From assembly GCF_024586915.1 (NCBI RefSeq), contig NZ_JANBVS010000009.1, forward strand, positions 186,001 to 250,000: DNA of 64,000 bases. Direction: 5' to 3'. The notes below the pieces were generated by a model that made no database searches, had not been told where the DNA came from, and saw only the letters and a program-made list of their open reading frames with translations. This DNA is from Bradyrhizobium sp. SRS-191 (lineage in GTDB: Bacteria; Pseudomonadota; Alphaproteobacteria; Rhizobiales; Xanthobacteraceae). The translations under genes were made by a program, and so were the position numbers. Below, in pieces: positions 55,394 through 63,908 of this stretch (within the stretch, counting starts at the first letter, position 1; every line of letters begins with the position of its first letter).

Positions 55394-58189
55394 ATGGACA
55401 GCGTCGCCACAGATTCCAAAGCCTTCACCTCGGCCGATTTCGACAGCGCCGGCATCGCAGCCGCGGTCGACGCGCTAGCGAAGCAGCACTCCGGCCGGGA
55501 GGACATGTTCCGCGCCGCGGTCGTGCAGTTCCTGAAAGCGGAGCTGGTCAAGGCGCGTGCCGCCGCCCAGGCGGAGCTGCTGAGGGATCGCCATGGCCGG
55601 CGCTGCGCCGAGCGGCTGTGCTTCGTGCAGGACGAGATCATCCGCATCCTCTACGCGGCGGCCACCGAGCATCTCTATCGCTCGGACGTGCCGAGCGGCG
55701 CCGAGCGCATGGCGGTGGTCGCCACCGGCGGCTATGGCCGCGGCCTGATGGCGCCAGAGTCCGACATCGATCTCCTGTTCATCCTGCCCTACAAGCAGAC
55801 CGCCTGGGGCGAGCAGGTCGCCGAAGCCATCCTGTATTCGCTGTGGGACATGGGACTGAAGGTCGGCCACGCGACCCGCTCCGTCGACGAGTCGATCCGC
55901 CAAGCGCGCGGCGACATGACCATCCGCACCGCCATCCTGGAGACGCGCTATCTCGCCGGCGACCGGCCGCTCTATGACGAGCTGGTCGCGCGCTTCGACA
56001 GCGAGGTCGTGCAGGGCACGGCGGCCGAGTTCGTCGCCGCCAAGCTCGCCGAGCGCGAGGAGCGGCATCGCCGCGGCGGCCAGTCGCGCTATCTGGTCGA
56101 GCCCAACGTCAAGGACGGCAAGGGCGGCCTGCGCGACCTGCATACGCTGTTCTGGATCGCCAAATACGTCTACCGCGTGCGCGAGACCGCCGAGCTGGTC
56201 GAGCGCGGCGTGTTCGACGCCCATGAGTACCGCACCTTCCGCCGCTGCGCCGACTTCCTGTGGTCGGTGCGCTGCAATCTGCACTTCGTCAGCGGCCGCC
56301 CCGAGGAGCGGCTGTCATTCGACCTGCAGCGCGAGATCGCGGTCCGGCTCGGCTACACCAGCCATCCGGGCATGCAGGATGTCGAGCGCTTCATGAAGCA
56401 CTACTTCCTGGTCGCCAAGCAGGTCGGCAATCTCACCGCGATCCTGTGCGCCAAGCTCGAGGATCAGCAGGCCAAGGCGGCGCCGGTGCTGAGCCGGATG
56501 ATCTCGCGCCTGACCACCGGCTCGACCTGGCGCCGCGTGCCGGAGAGCGACGACTTCATCGTCGACAACAACCGCATCAACCTCGCCGCGCCCGACGTCT
56601 TCAAGCACGATCCGGTCAATCTGATCCGCATCTTCCGCCTGGCGCAGAAGAACAACCTCGCGTTCCATCCCGACGCGATGCGCGCGGTGACGCGCTCGCT
56701 CAACATGATCAACACCGAGCTGCGCGACGATCCCGAGGCCAACCGGCTGTTCATGGAGATCCTGACCTCCAACGATGCCGAGACCGTGCTGCGGCGGATG
56801 AACGAGACCGGCGTGCTCGGCCACTTCATCAGCGCCTTCGGCCGCATCGTCTCGATGATGCAGTTCAACATGTATCATCACTACACGGTCGACGAGCACC
56901 TGATCCGCTGCATCGGCTTCCTGCAGGAGATCGAGCGCGGCGGCCATGACGAGTTCGTGCTCGCTTCCGACCTGATGCGCAAGATCCGGCCCGAGCATCG
57001 CGCCGTCATCTACATCACGGTGCTGCTGCACGACGTCGCCAAGGGCAGGCCCGAGGACCATTCGGTCGCCGGCGCCAAGATCGCGCGCCGGCTGTGCCCG
57101 CGGCTCGGCTTCAACAATGCCGACACCGAGCTGGTCGCCTGGCTGATCGAGGAGCACCTGACGATGTCGACGGTGGCGCAGTCGCGCGACCTGTCGGACC
57201 GCCGCACCATCGAGAAGTTTGCGGCCGTGGTGCAGTCGGTCGAGCAGATGAAGCTGCTGACGATCCTCACCACCGCGGATATCCGCGGCGTCGGCCCCGG
57301 CGTCTGGAACGGCTGGAAGGCGCAGCTGTTGCGCACGCTGTATTACGAGACCGAGCCGGTGCTGACCGGCGGCTTCTCCGAGGTCAATCGCGCCAAGCGC
57401 ATCACCGCAGCGCAGGCCGAATTCCGCAACGCCTTCACCGATTGGCCCGAAGACGAGCTCAACACCTATATCGGCCGGCACTATCCGGCCTATTGGCTCA
57501 AGGTCGAGCTGCCGCGCAAGATCCGCCACGCCCGCTTCGTCAGGTCGAGCGAGGATGCCGGCCACAAGCTCGCGATCAATGTCGGCTTCGATCCGGCGCG
57601 CGGCGTCACCGAGCTGACAATCTTCGCCATGGACCATCCGTGGCTGCTGTCGATCATCGCCGGCGCCTGCGCGTCGGCCGGTGCCAACATCGTCGACGCC
57701 CAGATCTACACCACGACCGACGGCCGCGCGCTCGACACCATCGCGATATCAAGGGAATATGAGCGCGACGAGGACGAGGGCCGGCGCGCGACGCGGATCG
57801 GCGAGACCATCGAGCAGGTGCTGGAAGGCAAGCTGCGGCTGCCCGACGCCGTGGCGCGGCGGACCACCAGGGGCAAGCAGCACAAGGCGTTCTCGGTCGA
57901 GCCGGAGGTCAGCATCAACAACCAATGGTCGGAGCTCTACACGGTCATCGAGGTCTCCGGCCTCGACCGACCCGGCCTGCTCTACGAGCTGACCACCGCG
58001 ATCTCGAAGCTGAACCTGAACATCGCCTCGGCGCATGTCGCCACCTTCGGCGAGCGCGCCCGCGACGTGTTCTACGTGACCGATCTCTTGGGGGCGCAGA
58101 TCAACGCGCCGACCCGGCAAGCGGCGATCAAGAGCGCGCTGCTGCATCTGTTGGCCAGCGAGGACGCGGCGGCACAGCCGGCGGCGTAA
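55394..58189 (+). CDS. glnD: Protein-PII uridylyltransferase / uridylyl-removing enzyme
   Basis: A 931-residue bifunctional nitrogen sensor that adds UMP to PII when glutamine is low and removes it when glutamine is high. The nucleotidyltransferase site is GGYGRG at residues 112-117 with the metal aspartates in SDIDLLF (124, 126). The HD domain has VLLHDVAKGRPEDHSVAGAKIA for the removing activity. Two C-terminal ACT domains (about residues 735-815 and 850-925) carry the glutamine response. ATG 55394 gives the usual rhizobial length; the frame opens 57 bp earlier. It is divergent from the SsuA-like gene. Confidence 0.96.
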   Translation: MDSVATDSKAFTSADFDSAGIAAAVDALAKQHSGREDMFRAAVVQFLKAELVKARAAAQAELLRDRHGRRCAERLCFVQDEIIRILYAAATEHLYRSDVPSGAERMAVVATGGYGRGLMAPESDIDLLFILPYKQTAWGEQVAEAILYSLWDMGLKVGHATRSVDESIRQARGDMTIRTAILETRYLAGDRPLYDELVARFDSEVVQGTAAEFVAAKLAEREERHRRGGQSRYLVEPNVKDGKGGLRDLHTLFWIAKYVYRVRETAELVERGVFDAHEYRTFRRCADFLWSVRCNLHFVSGRPEERLSFDLQREIAVRLGYTSHPGMQDVERFMKHYFLVAKQVGNLTAILCAKLEDQQAKAAPVLSRMISRLTTGSTWRRVPESDDFIVDNNRINLAAPDVFKHDPVNLIRIFRLAQKNNLAFHPDAMRAVTRSLNMINTELRDDPEANRLFMEILTSNDAETVLRRMNETGVLGHFISAFGRIVSMMQFNMYHHYTVDEHLIRCIGFLQEIERGGHDEFVLASDLMRKIRPEHRAVIYITVLLHDVAKGRPEDHSVAGAKIARRLCPRLGFNNADTELVAWLIEEHLTMSTVAQSRDLSDRRTIEKFAAVVQSVEQMKLLTILTTADIRGVGPGVWNGWKAQLLRTLYYETEPVLTGGFSEVNRAKRITAAQAEFRNAFTDWPEDELNTYIGRHYPAYWLKVELPRKIRHARFVRSSEDAGHKLAINVGFDPARGVTELTIFAMDHPWLLSIIAGACASAGANIVDAQIYTTTDGRALDTIAISREYERDEDEGRRATRIGETIEQVLEGKLRLPDAVARRTTRGKQHKAFSVEPEVSINNQWSELYTVIEVSGLDRPGLLYELTTAISKLNLNIASAHVATFGERARDVFYVTDLLGAQINAPTRQAAIKSALLHLLASEDAAAQPAA

Positions 58190-58287
58190 GGATATGGGGA
58201 GTGTCGGCGGTTGCGGCTGCGCGGCAGGGACTTGATTGAGGGGATCGGCAACGCCGCCGGTCTCGAATGGCTTGGGGGAGCCGAACC

Positions 58288-58653
58288 ATGGCATTGCTTG
58301 CAAACATCGTCGTCGGACTGATCGGCCTGCTGCACGTCTACATTCTCGTGCTCGAGATGTTTCTCTGGACCAAGCCGGCCGGCCTGCGAGCGTTCAACAA
58401 CACGCCGGAGCGCGCCGAGGCGACCAAGGTGCTCGGCGCCAACCAGGGCCTCTACAACGGCTTCCTCGCCGCCGGCCTGTTCTGGGGCCTCGCGCACCCC
58501 GCGCCGGCCTTCGCCTTCCAGATCAAGATCTTCTTCCTGCTCTGCGTCCTCGTCGCCGGCCTCTACGGCGCCGCCACCGCCAGCCGCAAGATCCTGTTCA
58601 TCCAGAGCGTGCCCGCCACGATCGGCCTCGTGCTGGTCTGGCTGGCGGGCTGA
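58288..58653 (+). CDS. DUF1304 membrane protein
   Basis: A 121-residue protein with four spans, starting LLANIVVGLIGLLHVYILVLEMFLWTKPAGLRAFN. The FNNTPERAEATKVLGANQGLYNGFLAAGLFWGL segment is the hallmark of DUF1304, and the ending GAATASRKILFIQSVPATIGLVLVWL completes it. Function is unknown. ATG 58288 is used in place of an earlier in-frame start at 58267 because it begins the first span normally. It follows glnD by 98 bp. Confidence 0.9.
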   Translation: MALLANIVVGLIGLLHVYILVLEMFLWTKPAGLRAFNNTPERAEATKVLGANQGLYNGFLAAGLFWGLAHPAPAFAFQIKIFFLLCVLVAGLYGAATASRKILFIQSVPATIGLVLVWLAG

Positions 58654-58677
58654 GCCAGGCTGCATCTCCACCACCGG

Positions 58678-58833
58678 TGTCGTCCCGGCCTTGAGCCGGG
58701 ACCCATAATCCCGGGCAGCGCTCGAGGCACGATCGCCACTCCGAGTCCTCGCCACACGACCGCCGGTGGCTATGGATCCCGGCTCTGCGCCCCGTCGTCG
58801 CTACGCGACGCCTGGGCTTGGCCGGGACGACAC
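58678..58833. repeat. Family-A inverted pair ahead of the first substrate-binding gene
   Basis: TGTCGTCCCGGCCTTGAGCC...GGGACCCATAATCCC faces GGTGGCTATGGATCCCGG...GGCCGGGACGACACC. The gap 58654-58999 otherwise contains only the leader of the next gene, with AGGAGG at 58981. Confidence 0.75.
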
Positions 58834-58999
58834 CGAGCTTGTTGAGCCAACTGGGCATGTCATAGCGATATCGCCGGAACCGCCGCCCCCTGCCCTACTC
58901 GCCTTGCGCGCGCCCAGCCGTTCCTCCACACTGCCCCCCAGCGATGGCGCCCGCAGGGTAGACCAGCCGCATAACAAATCAGGAGGAACGATAGACCCC

Positions 59000-60226
59000 A
59001 TGCGACAGGGAATTATCCGTCTTGCCGGCGCGGCCGCGTTGGCCGTCACGCTCTCCGTCACGTCAGCCCAGGCCCAGAAGAAATACGATCCCGGCGCGTC
59101 CGACACCGAGATCAAGATCGGCCAGACCGTGCCGTTCTCGGGCCCCGCCTCGGCCTATGCCTCGATCGGCAAGACCCAGGCCGCCTATTTCAACATGATC
59201 AACGAGCAGGGCGGCATCAACGGCCGCAAGCTCAAGCTGATCCAGTATGACGATGCCTATTCGCCGCCGAAGGCCGTGGAGCAGGTGCGCAAGCTGGTCG
59301 AGGACGACGAAGTTCTGCTGACGTTCCAGATCATCGGCACGCCGTCCAACGCCGCCGTCCAGAAATACCTCAACGCCAAGAAGGTGCCGCAGCTGTTCGC
59401 GGCGACCGGCGCCACCAAGTTCACCGATCCGAAGAACTTTCCCTGGACCATGGGATACAATCCCAACTACTTCACCGAAGGCCGCATCTACGGGCAATAC
59501 ATTCTGAAGGAGCATCCCAGCGCCAAGGTCGGCGTGCTCTATCAGAATGACGATCTCGGCAAGGACTATCTCAACGGCATCAAGGCCGGCCTCGGCGACA
59601 AGGCCGCGACCATGATCGTGTCCGAGGCCTCCTACGAGGTGTCCGATCCCACCATCGATTCCCAGCTCCTGAAGCTCAAGGCGGCCGGCGCCGACCTCCT
59701 GTTCTCGGCAGCAACGCCGAAGCAGGCGGCGCAGGCGATCAAGAAGCTGCACGAGCTCGACTGGCATCCCGTGCACATCGTTGACATCAATGCGACATCG
59801 GTGGGCGCGGTGCTGCAGCCGGCGGGCCTGGAAGCGTCGAAGGGCGTGATCTCGGTCAACTACGGCAAGGATCCGCTCGATCCGCAGTGGAAGGACGATC
59901 CGGGCATGAAGCGCTATTTCGAGTTCATGGCCAAGTATTATCCGGACGGCGACAAGAACTCGAACTTCAACACCTATGGCTACGGCAACGCCGAGCTCCT
60001 GGTGACCATCCTGAAGATGTGCGGCGACAATCTCACGCGCGAGAACGTCATGAAGCAGGCAGCCTCGCTGAAGGACGTCGTCGGCGACCTGTCGCTGCCG
60101 GGCATGAAGATCAACACTTCGCCGACCGACTACCGCGTCAACAAGCAGCTGCAGATGATGAAGTTCAACGGCGAGCGCTGGGAGCTGTTCGGCCCGATCC
60201 TGGAGGACAAGGGCGCGGCGGGTTAG
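59000..60226 (+). CDS. Periplasmic substrate-binding protein, type I ABC (branched-chain-amino-acid-like), paralogue 1
   Basis: A 408-residue protein: signal peptide to about residue 25 (AAALAVTLSVTSAQAQ), then a two-lobed Leu/Ile/Val-binding-protein fold. Characteristic parts are DTEIKIGQTVPFSGPASAYASIGKTQAAYFNMINEQGGINGRKLKLIQYDDAYSPPKAVEQVRKLVEDDEVLLTFQIIGTPSNAAVQKYLN, read in pieces, and the ending MMKFNGERWELFGPILED. The natural ligand is unknown; relatives in this group respond to aromatic or other compounds as well as amino acids. No permease or ATPase gene is adjacent. The paralogue at 60655 is about three-quarters identical by eye. AGGAGG precedes the ATG. Confidence 0.9.
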   Translation: MRQGIIRLAGAAALAVTLSVTSAQAQKKYDPGASDTEIKIGQTVPFSGPASAYASIGKTQAAYFNMINEQGGINGRKLKLIQYDDAYSPPKAVEQVRKLVEDDEVLLTFQIIGTPSNAAVQKYLNAKKVPQLFAATGATKFTDPKNFPWTMGYNPNYFTEGRIYGQYILKEHPSAKVGVLYQNDDLGKDYLNGIKAGLGDKAATMIVSEASYEVSDPTIDSQLLKLKAAGADLLFSAATPKQAAQAIKKLHELDWHPVHIVDINATSVGAVLQPAGLEASKGVISVNYGKDPLDPQWKDDPGMKRYFEFMAKYYPDGDKNSNFNTYGYGNAELLVTILKMCGDNLTRENVMKQAASLKDVVGDLSLPGMKINTSPTDYRVNKQLQMMKFNGERWELFGPILEDKGAAG

Positions 60227-60317
60227 TTCTCCGCCAGTTTCGGCGCCCGACCTTCGCCATGAACAAGCCTCTCGGCTTGTTCATGGCCGGTGTGCAGTGC
60301 CGCCCTCGGCTTTTTCC

Positions 60318-60455
60318 CCTCATGGTGAGGAGCGCCGCGCCCGGCTGCTGGCCATTACGAAAGCTACAAACTCGCGGCGCGTCTCGAACCATGAGGCCCG
60401 AGCTGGGGCCTCGCCCTTCGAGACGCCCGCCTTCGGCGGGCTCCTCAGGGTGAGG
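60318..60455. repeat. Family-E element, copy 2
   Basis: CCTCATGGTGAGGAGCGCCG...GTCTCGAACCATGAGGCCC followed by CTTCGAGACGCCCGCCTTCGGCGGGCTCCTCAGGGTGAGG. It has the same blocks as 44698-44799 with a longer first half. It lies between the two paralogous substrate-binding genes. Confidence 0.75.
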
Positions 60456-60484
60456 AGCAGAAGCATTCGACTTGCAAAACCGGT

Positions 60485-60513
60485 AAAGGGCTGCGCCAGC
60501 GCGCAGCCCTTTT
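60485..60513 (+). terminator. Intrinsic terminator between the two substrate-binding genes
   Basis: AAAGGGCTGCGC at 60485-60496 pairs perfectly with GCGCAGCCCTTT at 60501-60512, followed by one more T. The 12-bp stem and four-base loop CAGC are typical. It implies that the two paralogues are transcribed separately, although the T-run is short. Confidence 0.75.
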
Positions 60514-60654
60514 GCGTTGCGGCACGGATTGCGCCGGTTGGTCGCTCTCTGAAACGTTGCCTTGTCGACTTGCTTCCTCCACACTCGCGTGCAGCGATGG
60601 CGACATAACAACCAAGAAGAACCATCGACAGATATCACCGGAGGGAGGACTCGC

Positions 60655-61899
60655 ATGAGAACGTCACTGTTCGGTCTCGGTGCCATGGCACGTGTCATGA
60701 CGCTTGCTGCGTCGCTTGCCATCGCGCTTTCCACATCCGCCTACGCCCAGAAGAAATACGACACCGGCGCCACCGACACCGAGATCAAGATCGGCCAGAC
60801 CGTGCCGTTCTCCGGCCCGGCGTCCGCCTATGCCGGCATCGGCAAGACCCAGGCCGCCTATTTGCGCATGATCAACGAGAAGGGCGGCATCAACGGCCGC
60901 AAGCTCAATCTGATCCAGTATGACGACGCCTACTCGCCGCCCAAGGCGGTGGAGCAGGTGCGCAAGCTGGTCGAAGGCGACGAGGTGCTGTTCACCTTCC
61001 AGATCATCGGCACGCCGTCGAACGCTGCGGTGCAGAAATATCTCAACGCCAAGAAGGTGCCGCAGCTGCTGGCTTCGACCGGCGCGTCGCGCTTCACCGA
61101 TCCGCAGAATTTTCCGTGGACCATCGCCTACAACCCGAACTACCAGTCCGAGGGGCGGATCTACGCGAAGTATATTCTGGCCAACCACCCCAACGCCAAG
61201 ATCGGCATCCTCTACCAGAACGACGATCTCGGCCGCGACTACATCGCCGGCCTGCGCAGCGGCCTCGGATCCAAGGCCGACAGCATGATCGTGTCGGAGG
61301 CGTCCTACGAGCTGTCCGACCCGACCGTGGACTCGCAGATCGTCAAGCTGAAATCCTCCGGCGCCGACCTGCTCTACAACGCCTCGACGCCGAAATTCGC
61401 GGCGCAGGCGATCAAGAAACTCGCCGATCTCGCCTGGAAGCCGGTGCACATCCTCGACATCAACGCGAGCCCGGTGTCGGCCACGCTCAAGCCCGCCGGC
61501 CTGGACATCTCCAAGGACATCATCAGCACCAATTACGGCAAGGACCCAGCCGATCCGGAATGGAAGGACGATCCCGGCGTGAAGGCCTATTTCGAGTTCA
61601 TGGACAAGTATTATCCTGAAGGCGACAAGCTCAACACGGTGAACACCTACGGCTATTCGACCGCGGAGCTGCTGGTGCAGATCCTGCGCCAGTGCGGCGA
61701 CGATCTCACGCGGGAAAACGTGATGCGGCAAGCCGCCAACATCAAGGGCTACGTGCCCAGCCTTGCTTTGCCCGGCCTCTCGATCAACACCTCGCCGACC
61801 GACTTCCGCATCAACAAGCAGATGCAGATGATGAAGTTCAACGGCGAGCGCTGGGAGCTGTTCGGCCCGATCATCGAGGATACGGGAGCGGCTGGGTAG
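60655..61899 (+). CDS. Periplasmic substrate-binding protein, type I ABC, paralogue 2
   Basis: A 414-residue protein of the same kind as the one at 59000-60226. Signal peptide through about residue 31 (LAASLAIALSTSAYAQ). The mature sequence keeps DTEIKIGQTVPFSGPASAYAGIGKTQAAY and the terminal MMKFNGERWELFGPIIED almost unchanged, with most differences in the middle lobe, where ligand contacts are expected. A strong Shine-Dalgarno GGAGGGAGG at 60640-60648 fixes the ATG at 60655. No transport partners are encoded nearby. It probably arose by tandem duplication and may differ in ligand. Confidence 0.9.
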   Translation: MRTSLFGLGAMARVMTLAASLAIALSTSAYAQKKYDTGATDTEIKIGQTVPFSGPASAYAGIGKTQAAYLRMINEKGGINGRKLNLIQYDDAYSPPKAVEQVRKLVEGDEVLFTFQIIGTPSNAAVQKYLNAKKVPQLLASTGASRFTDPQNFPWTIAYNPNYQSEGRIYAKYILANHPNAKIGILYQNDDLGRDYIAGLRSGLGSKADSMIVSEASYELSDPTVDSQIVKLKSSGADLLYNASTPKFAAQAIKKLADLAWKPVHILDINASPVSATLKPAGLDISKDIISTNYGKDPADPEWKDDPGVKAYFEFMDKYYPEGDKLNTVNTYGYSTAELLVQILRQCGDDLTRENVMRQAANIKGYVPSLALPGLSINTSPTDFRINKQMQMMKFNGERWELFGPIIEDTGAAG

Positions 61900-61924
61900 C
61901 CCCGGCGCCTCCGCACCCATCGCT

Positions 61925-62168
61925 GTCATGCCCGCCACCGGGTCTCGCCTTTTGGCGAGCTCGATGACAGGCTCCGGCGGGCATCCAGGACGCCGCGGCC
62001 TCTCGTGGATAACAACTGTCGACCGGAAGAAGGCGCGTTATCGCACATCTGTCACTACGAGCGATCAAACGCGTTGGTTACTCCGTCATGCCCGGGCTTG
62101 TCCCGGGCATCCACGTCGTTCTCAGAATGCCGGACGACGTGGATGGCCGGGACGGGCCGGCCATGACG
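61925..62168. repeat. Two family-F palindromes (GTCATGCCCG...)
   Basis: TGTCATGCCCGCCACCGGG...CGGCGGGCATCCAGG at 61925-61995 and CGTCATGCCCGGGCTTGTCCCGGGCATCC at 62087 onward, facing GGATGGCCGGGACGGGCCGGCCATGAC at 62142-62168. They fill the gap 61900-62223 between convergent genes; no gene is visible there. Confidence 0.75.
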
Positions 62169-62223
62169 ACGAGGAGTTGGAGGCGCACAAAACTCCGATC
62201 ACGCATCCGAGGGCGGCAGACGA

Positions 62224-62841
62224 TCAATCACCACTGACGCTCGCCAGATCCCGCTGCTTGACCACCCGGTCGATCAGCCCCCAGTCCTGCGCCTCGTCCG
62301 CGGTCATGAAGTGATCCCGATCCAGCGTGCGCTCGACGTCCTCGTAGCTGCGGCCGCAATGCTCGGCATAGAGCCGGATCATGCGGCGCTTGGTCTGCTC
62401 CATCTCCCTGGCGTGGATCATGATGTCGGACGCCTGCCCCTGAAAGCCGCCGAGCGGCTGATGGACGTGGAGGCTGGCATTGGGCAGCGCCGTCCGCTCG
62501 CCGGGCTCGCCCGCCATCAGCAGGAACGATCCCATCGACCGCGCCGTTCCCATGCACAGCGTGTGCACCGGCGCCTTGACGAACTGCATCGTGTCGTACA
62601 TCGCGAGCCCAGAGGTGACCACGCCGCCGGGCGAATTGATGTAGAGGTGGATCGGCCGCCTCGGATTGTCAGCCTCGAGAAACAGCAGCTGCGCGCAGAC
62701 CAGCGCGGACACGGTGTCGTTGACCTCGCCGTTGAGGAACACGATGCGCTCGCGCAGCAGCCGCGAATAGATGTCGAAGGATCGCTCGCCGCGGCTCGAC
62801 TGCTCGATGACCATGGGGACGAGTTGCATCGTGTCGCGCAT
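62224..62841 (-). CDS. clpP: ATP-dependent Clp protease proteolytic subunit, divergent paralogue
   Basis: A 205-residue ClpP serine peptidase. The catalytic triad is Ser102 (CMGTARSMGSFLLMAG), His127 (LHVHQPLGGFQGQASDI) and Asp176 (LDRDHFMT). The substrate-binding strand INSPGGVVTSGLAMYDTMQ is standard. The replacement of the usual GQAASM by GTARSM sets it apart from the housekeeping ClpP, which in alphaproteobacteria lies next to clpX; no clpX or tig is present here. It may form a specialised or mixed tetradecamer. It ends an apparent transcript with the SRPBCC and ArsR genes, starting 41 bp after the former. Confidence 0.92.
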   Translation of the reverse strand: MRDTMQLVPMVIEQSSRGERSFDIYSRLLRERIVFLNGEVNDTVSALVCAQLLFLEADNPRRPIHLYINSPGGVVTSGLAMYDTMQFVKAPVHTLCMGTARSMGSFLLMAGEPGERTALPNASLHVHQPLGGFQGQASDIMIHAREMEQTKRRMIRLYAEHCGRSYEDVERTLDRDHFMTADEAQDWGLIDRVVKQRDLASVSGD

Positions 62842-62882
62842 GCGCGAGCTCCCGTTCAGTGAGTTGGTGATGGGTTAGAGCG

Positions 62883-63242
62883 TCAGGCCGCGCGCATGAG
62901 ACTGCGCGTGTTGCTGTTCGCCGCGGGCGGCATACAACTCATCCGCATCGTCGCGGGCAGGCCGTGGATGATCCTGAGCCGCGTGCCGCCATCGGCATTG
63001 GGTGTGACCTGGAACGTCACGATGCTTTCGAGATAGGGCGGCGCGTCATCGCGCATCCGGTAGCGGACTTCCTCGCCCGAGGTCGACGAGATCGGCGCGG
63101 CATCGGCGAGGTCTCCTGACGGCAGCCAGGCTTCGCGAAAGGCGGGAATGCTGATGGCACGCCAGACCTTCTCCGGCGGTGCGTCGAGCTCGTAGTCGAG
63201 CACCAGATCGTCGCCCTGCCGGCCAGCCTCGAGATCGGTCAT
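62883..63242 (-). CDS. SRPBCC (AHSA1-like) domain protein
   Basis: A 119-residue protein of the START/SRPBCC fold with the AHSA1 pattern: LVLDYELDAPPEKVWRAISIPAFREAWLPSGDL, a central GEEVRYRMRDDAPPYLESIVTFQVTPNADGGTRLRIIH. These small lipid- or ligand-binding proteins are commonly encoded right after an ArsR gene. Its ATG overlaps the ArsR stop codon (ATGA type), so translation is coupled. The C-terminus (LPATMRMSCMPPAANSNTRSLMRAA) is short and unusual, and the end of the domain looks truncated. Confidence 0.85.
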   Translation of the reverse strand: MTDLEAGRQGDDLVLDYELDAPPEKVWRAISIPAFREAWLPSGDLADAAPISSTSGEEVRYRMRDDAPPYLESIVTFQVTPNADGGTRLRIIHGLPATMRMSCMPPAANSNTRSLMRAA

Positions 63243-63553
63243 TGGTCCATCTCCTTCAGCAGGGTTTTCAATGCATCGACCCGTGACGGCCAGTAGGCGC
63301 GGTACTTCGCCAGCCAGCGCGCGATCTGCGCCAGTCCATCGGGATCGACCTCGTAGTTGACGAAACGGCCCTGCCGTTCTTCGCGCACCAGCCCGGCATT
63401 GCGCAACACCGCGAGATGCTGCGACATCGCCGGCTGACTGATCGTCAGCCCCTCGCGCAGCGCGCTGGCATTCATGCTGCCGGCGGCGAGCTTCTCGAAG
63501 ATCGCGTAGCGCGTCGGGTCGGCCAGGGCTTTGAAGATGTCGCTCTCGATCAT
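63239..63553 (-). CDS. ArsR-family transcriptional regulator
   Basis: A 104-residue winged-helix repressor: FKALADPTRYAIFEKLAAGSMNASALREGLTISQPAMSQHLAVLRNAGLVREERQGRFVNYEV is the complete DNA-binding domain. The metal-binding CxC of ArsR/SmtB sensors is absent, so it belongs to the SRPBCC-associated, non-metal group. ATG 63553 is used; the frame opens at 63634, but the extension crosses the likely operator. A perfect palindrome at 63560-63579 immediately precedes the start. Confidence 0.92.
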   Translation of the reverse strand: MIESDIFKALADPTRYAIFEKLAAGSMNASALREGLTISQPAMSQHLAVLRNAGLVREERQGRFVNYEVDPDGLAQIARWLAKYRAYWPSRVDALKTLLKEMDQ

Positions 63554-63559
63554 GCCGAG

Positions 63560-63579
63560 ACATAAGCATGAACTTATGT
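63560..63579. promoter_or_regulatory. Inverted repeat ahead of the arsR-type gene, probable operator
   Basis: ACATAAG-N6-CTTATGT is a perfect 7-bp inverted repeat ending seven bases before the ATG. It is AT-rich in a GC-rich region, matching the usual site of an autoregulating ArsR protein. Confidence 0.6.
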
Positions 63580-63671
63580 GTTGCGCAAGCGGGCATTCCG
63601 AACAGGCCCGTACCGGGAGCTGCGCTATCGACATCTCGTCTGGGTCTGCCCCGACGCCGCTGCACCACCGG

Positions 63672-63826
63672 TGTCGTCCCTGCGAACGCAGGGACCCATA
63701 ACCCCGGGCGGAGTTTGGGGCACGACAGGTTCAACCAGCCCCCTGCCTCAAGATAGATCACGCGGTATGGGTCCCGGATCTGCGCCCGCTGACGCGTTGC
63801 GTCAGCGGGCTTGTCCGGGACGACAG
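63672..63826. repeat. Family-A inverted pair near the right end
   Basis: TGTCGTCCCTGCGAACGCAG...GGGACCCATAACCCC, whose 16-bp core at 63678-63693 is identical to the ends of the GIY-YIG unit, faces GCGGTATGGGTCCCGG...GTCCGGGACGACAG. The gap 63554-63908 holds this pair and no gene. Confidence 0.8.
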
Positions 63827-63908
63827 CATGGGATGATCTCGCGCTTCACGGGCTGATCATTGAAGATGGAGCTGCTGCTCAGGTGCTCGTCACCTCATTG
63901 CAGGAGTA

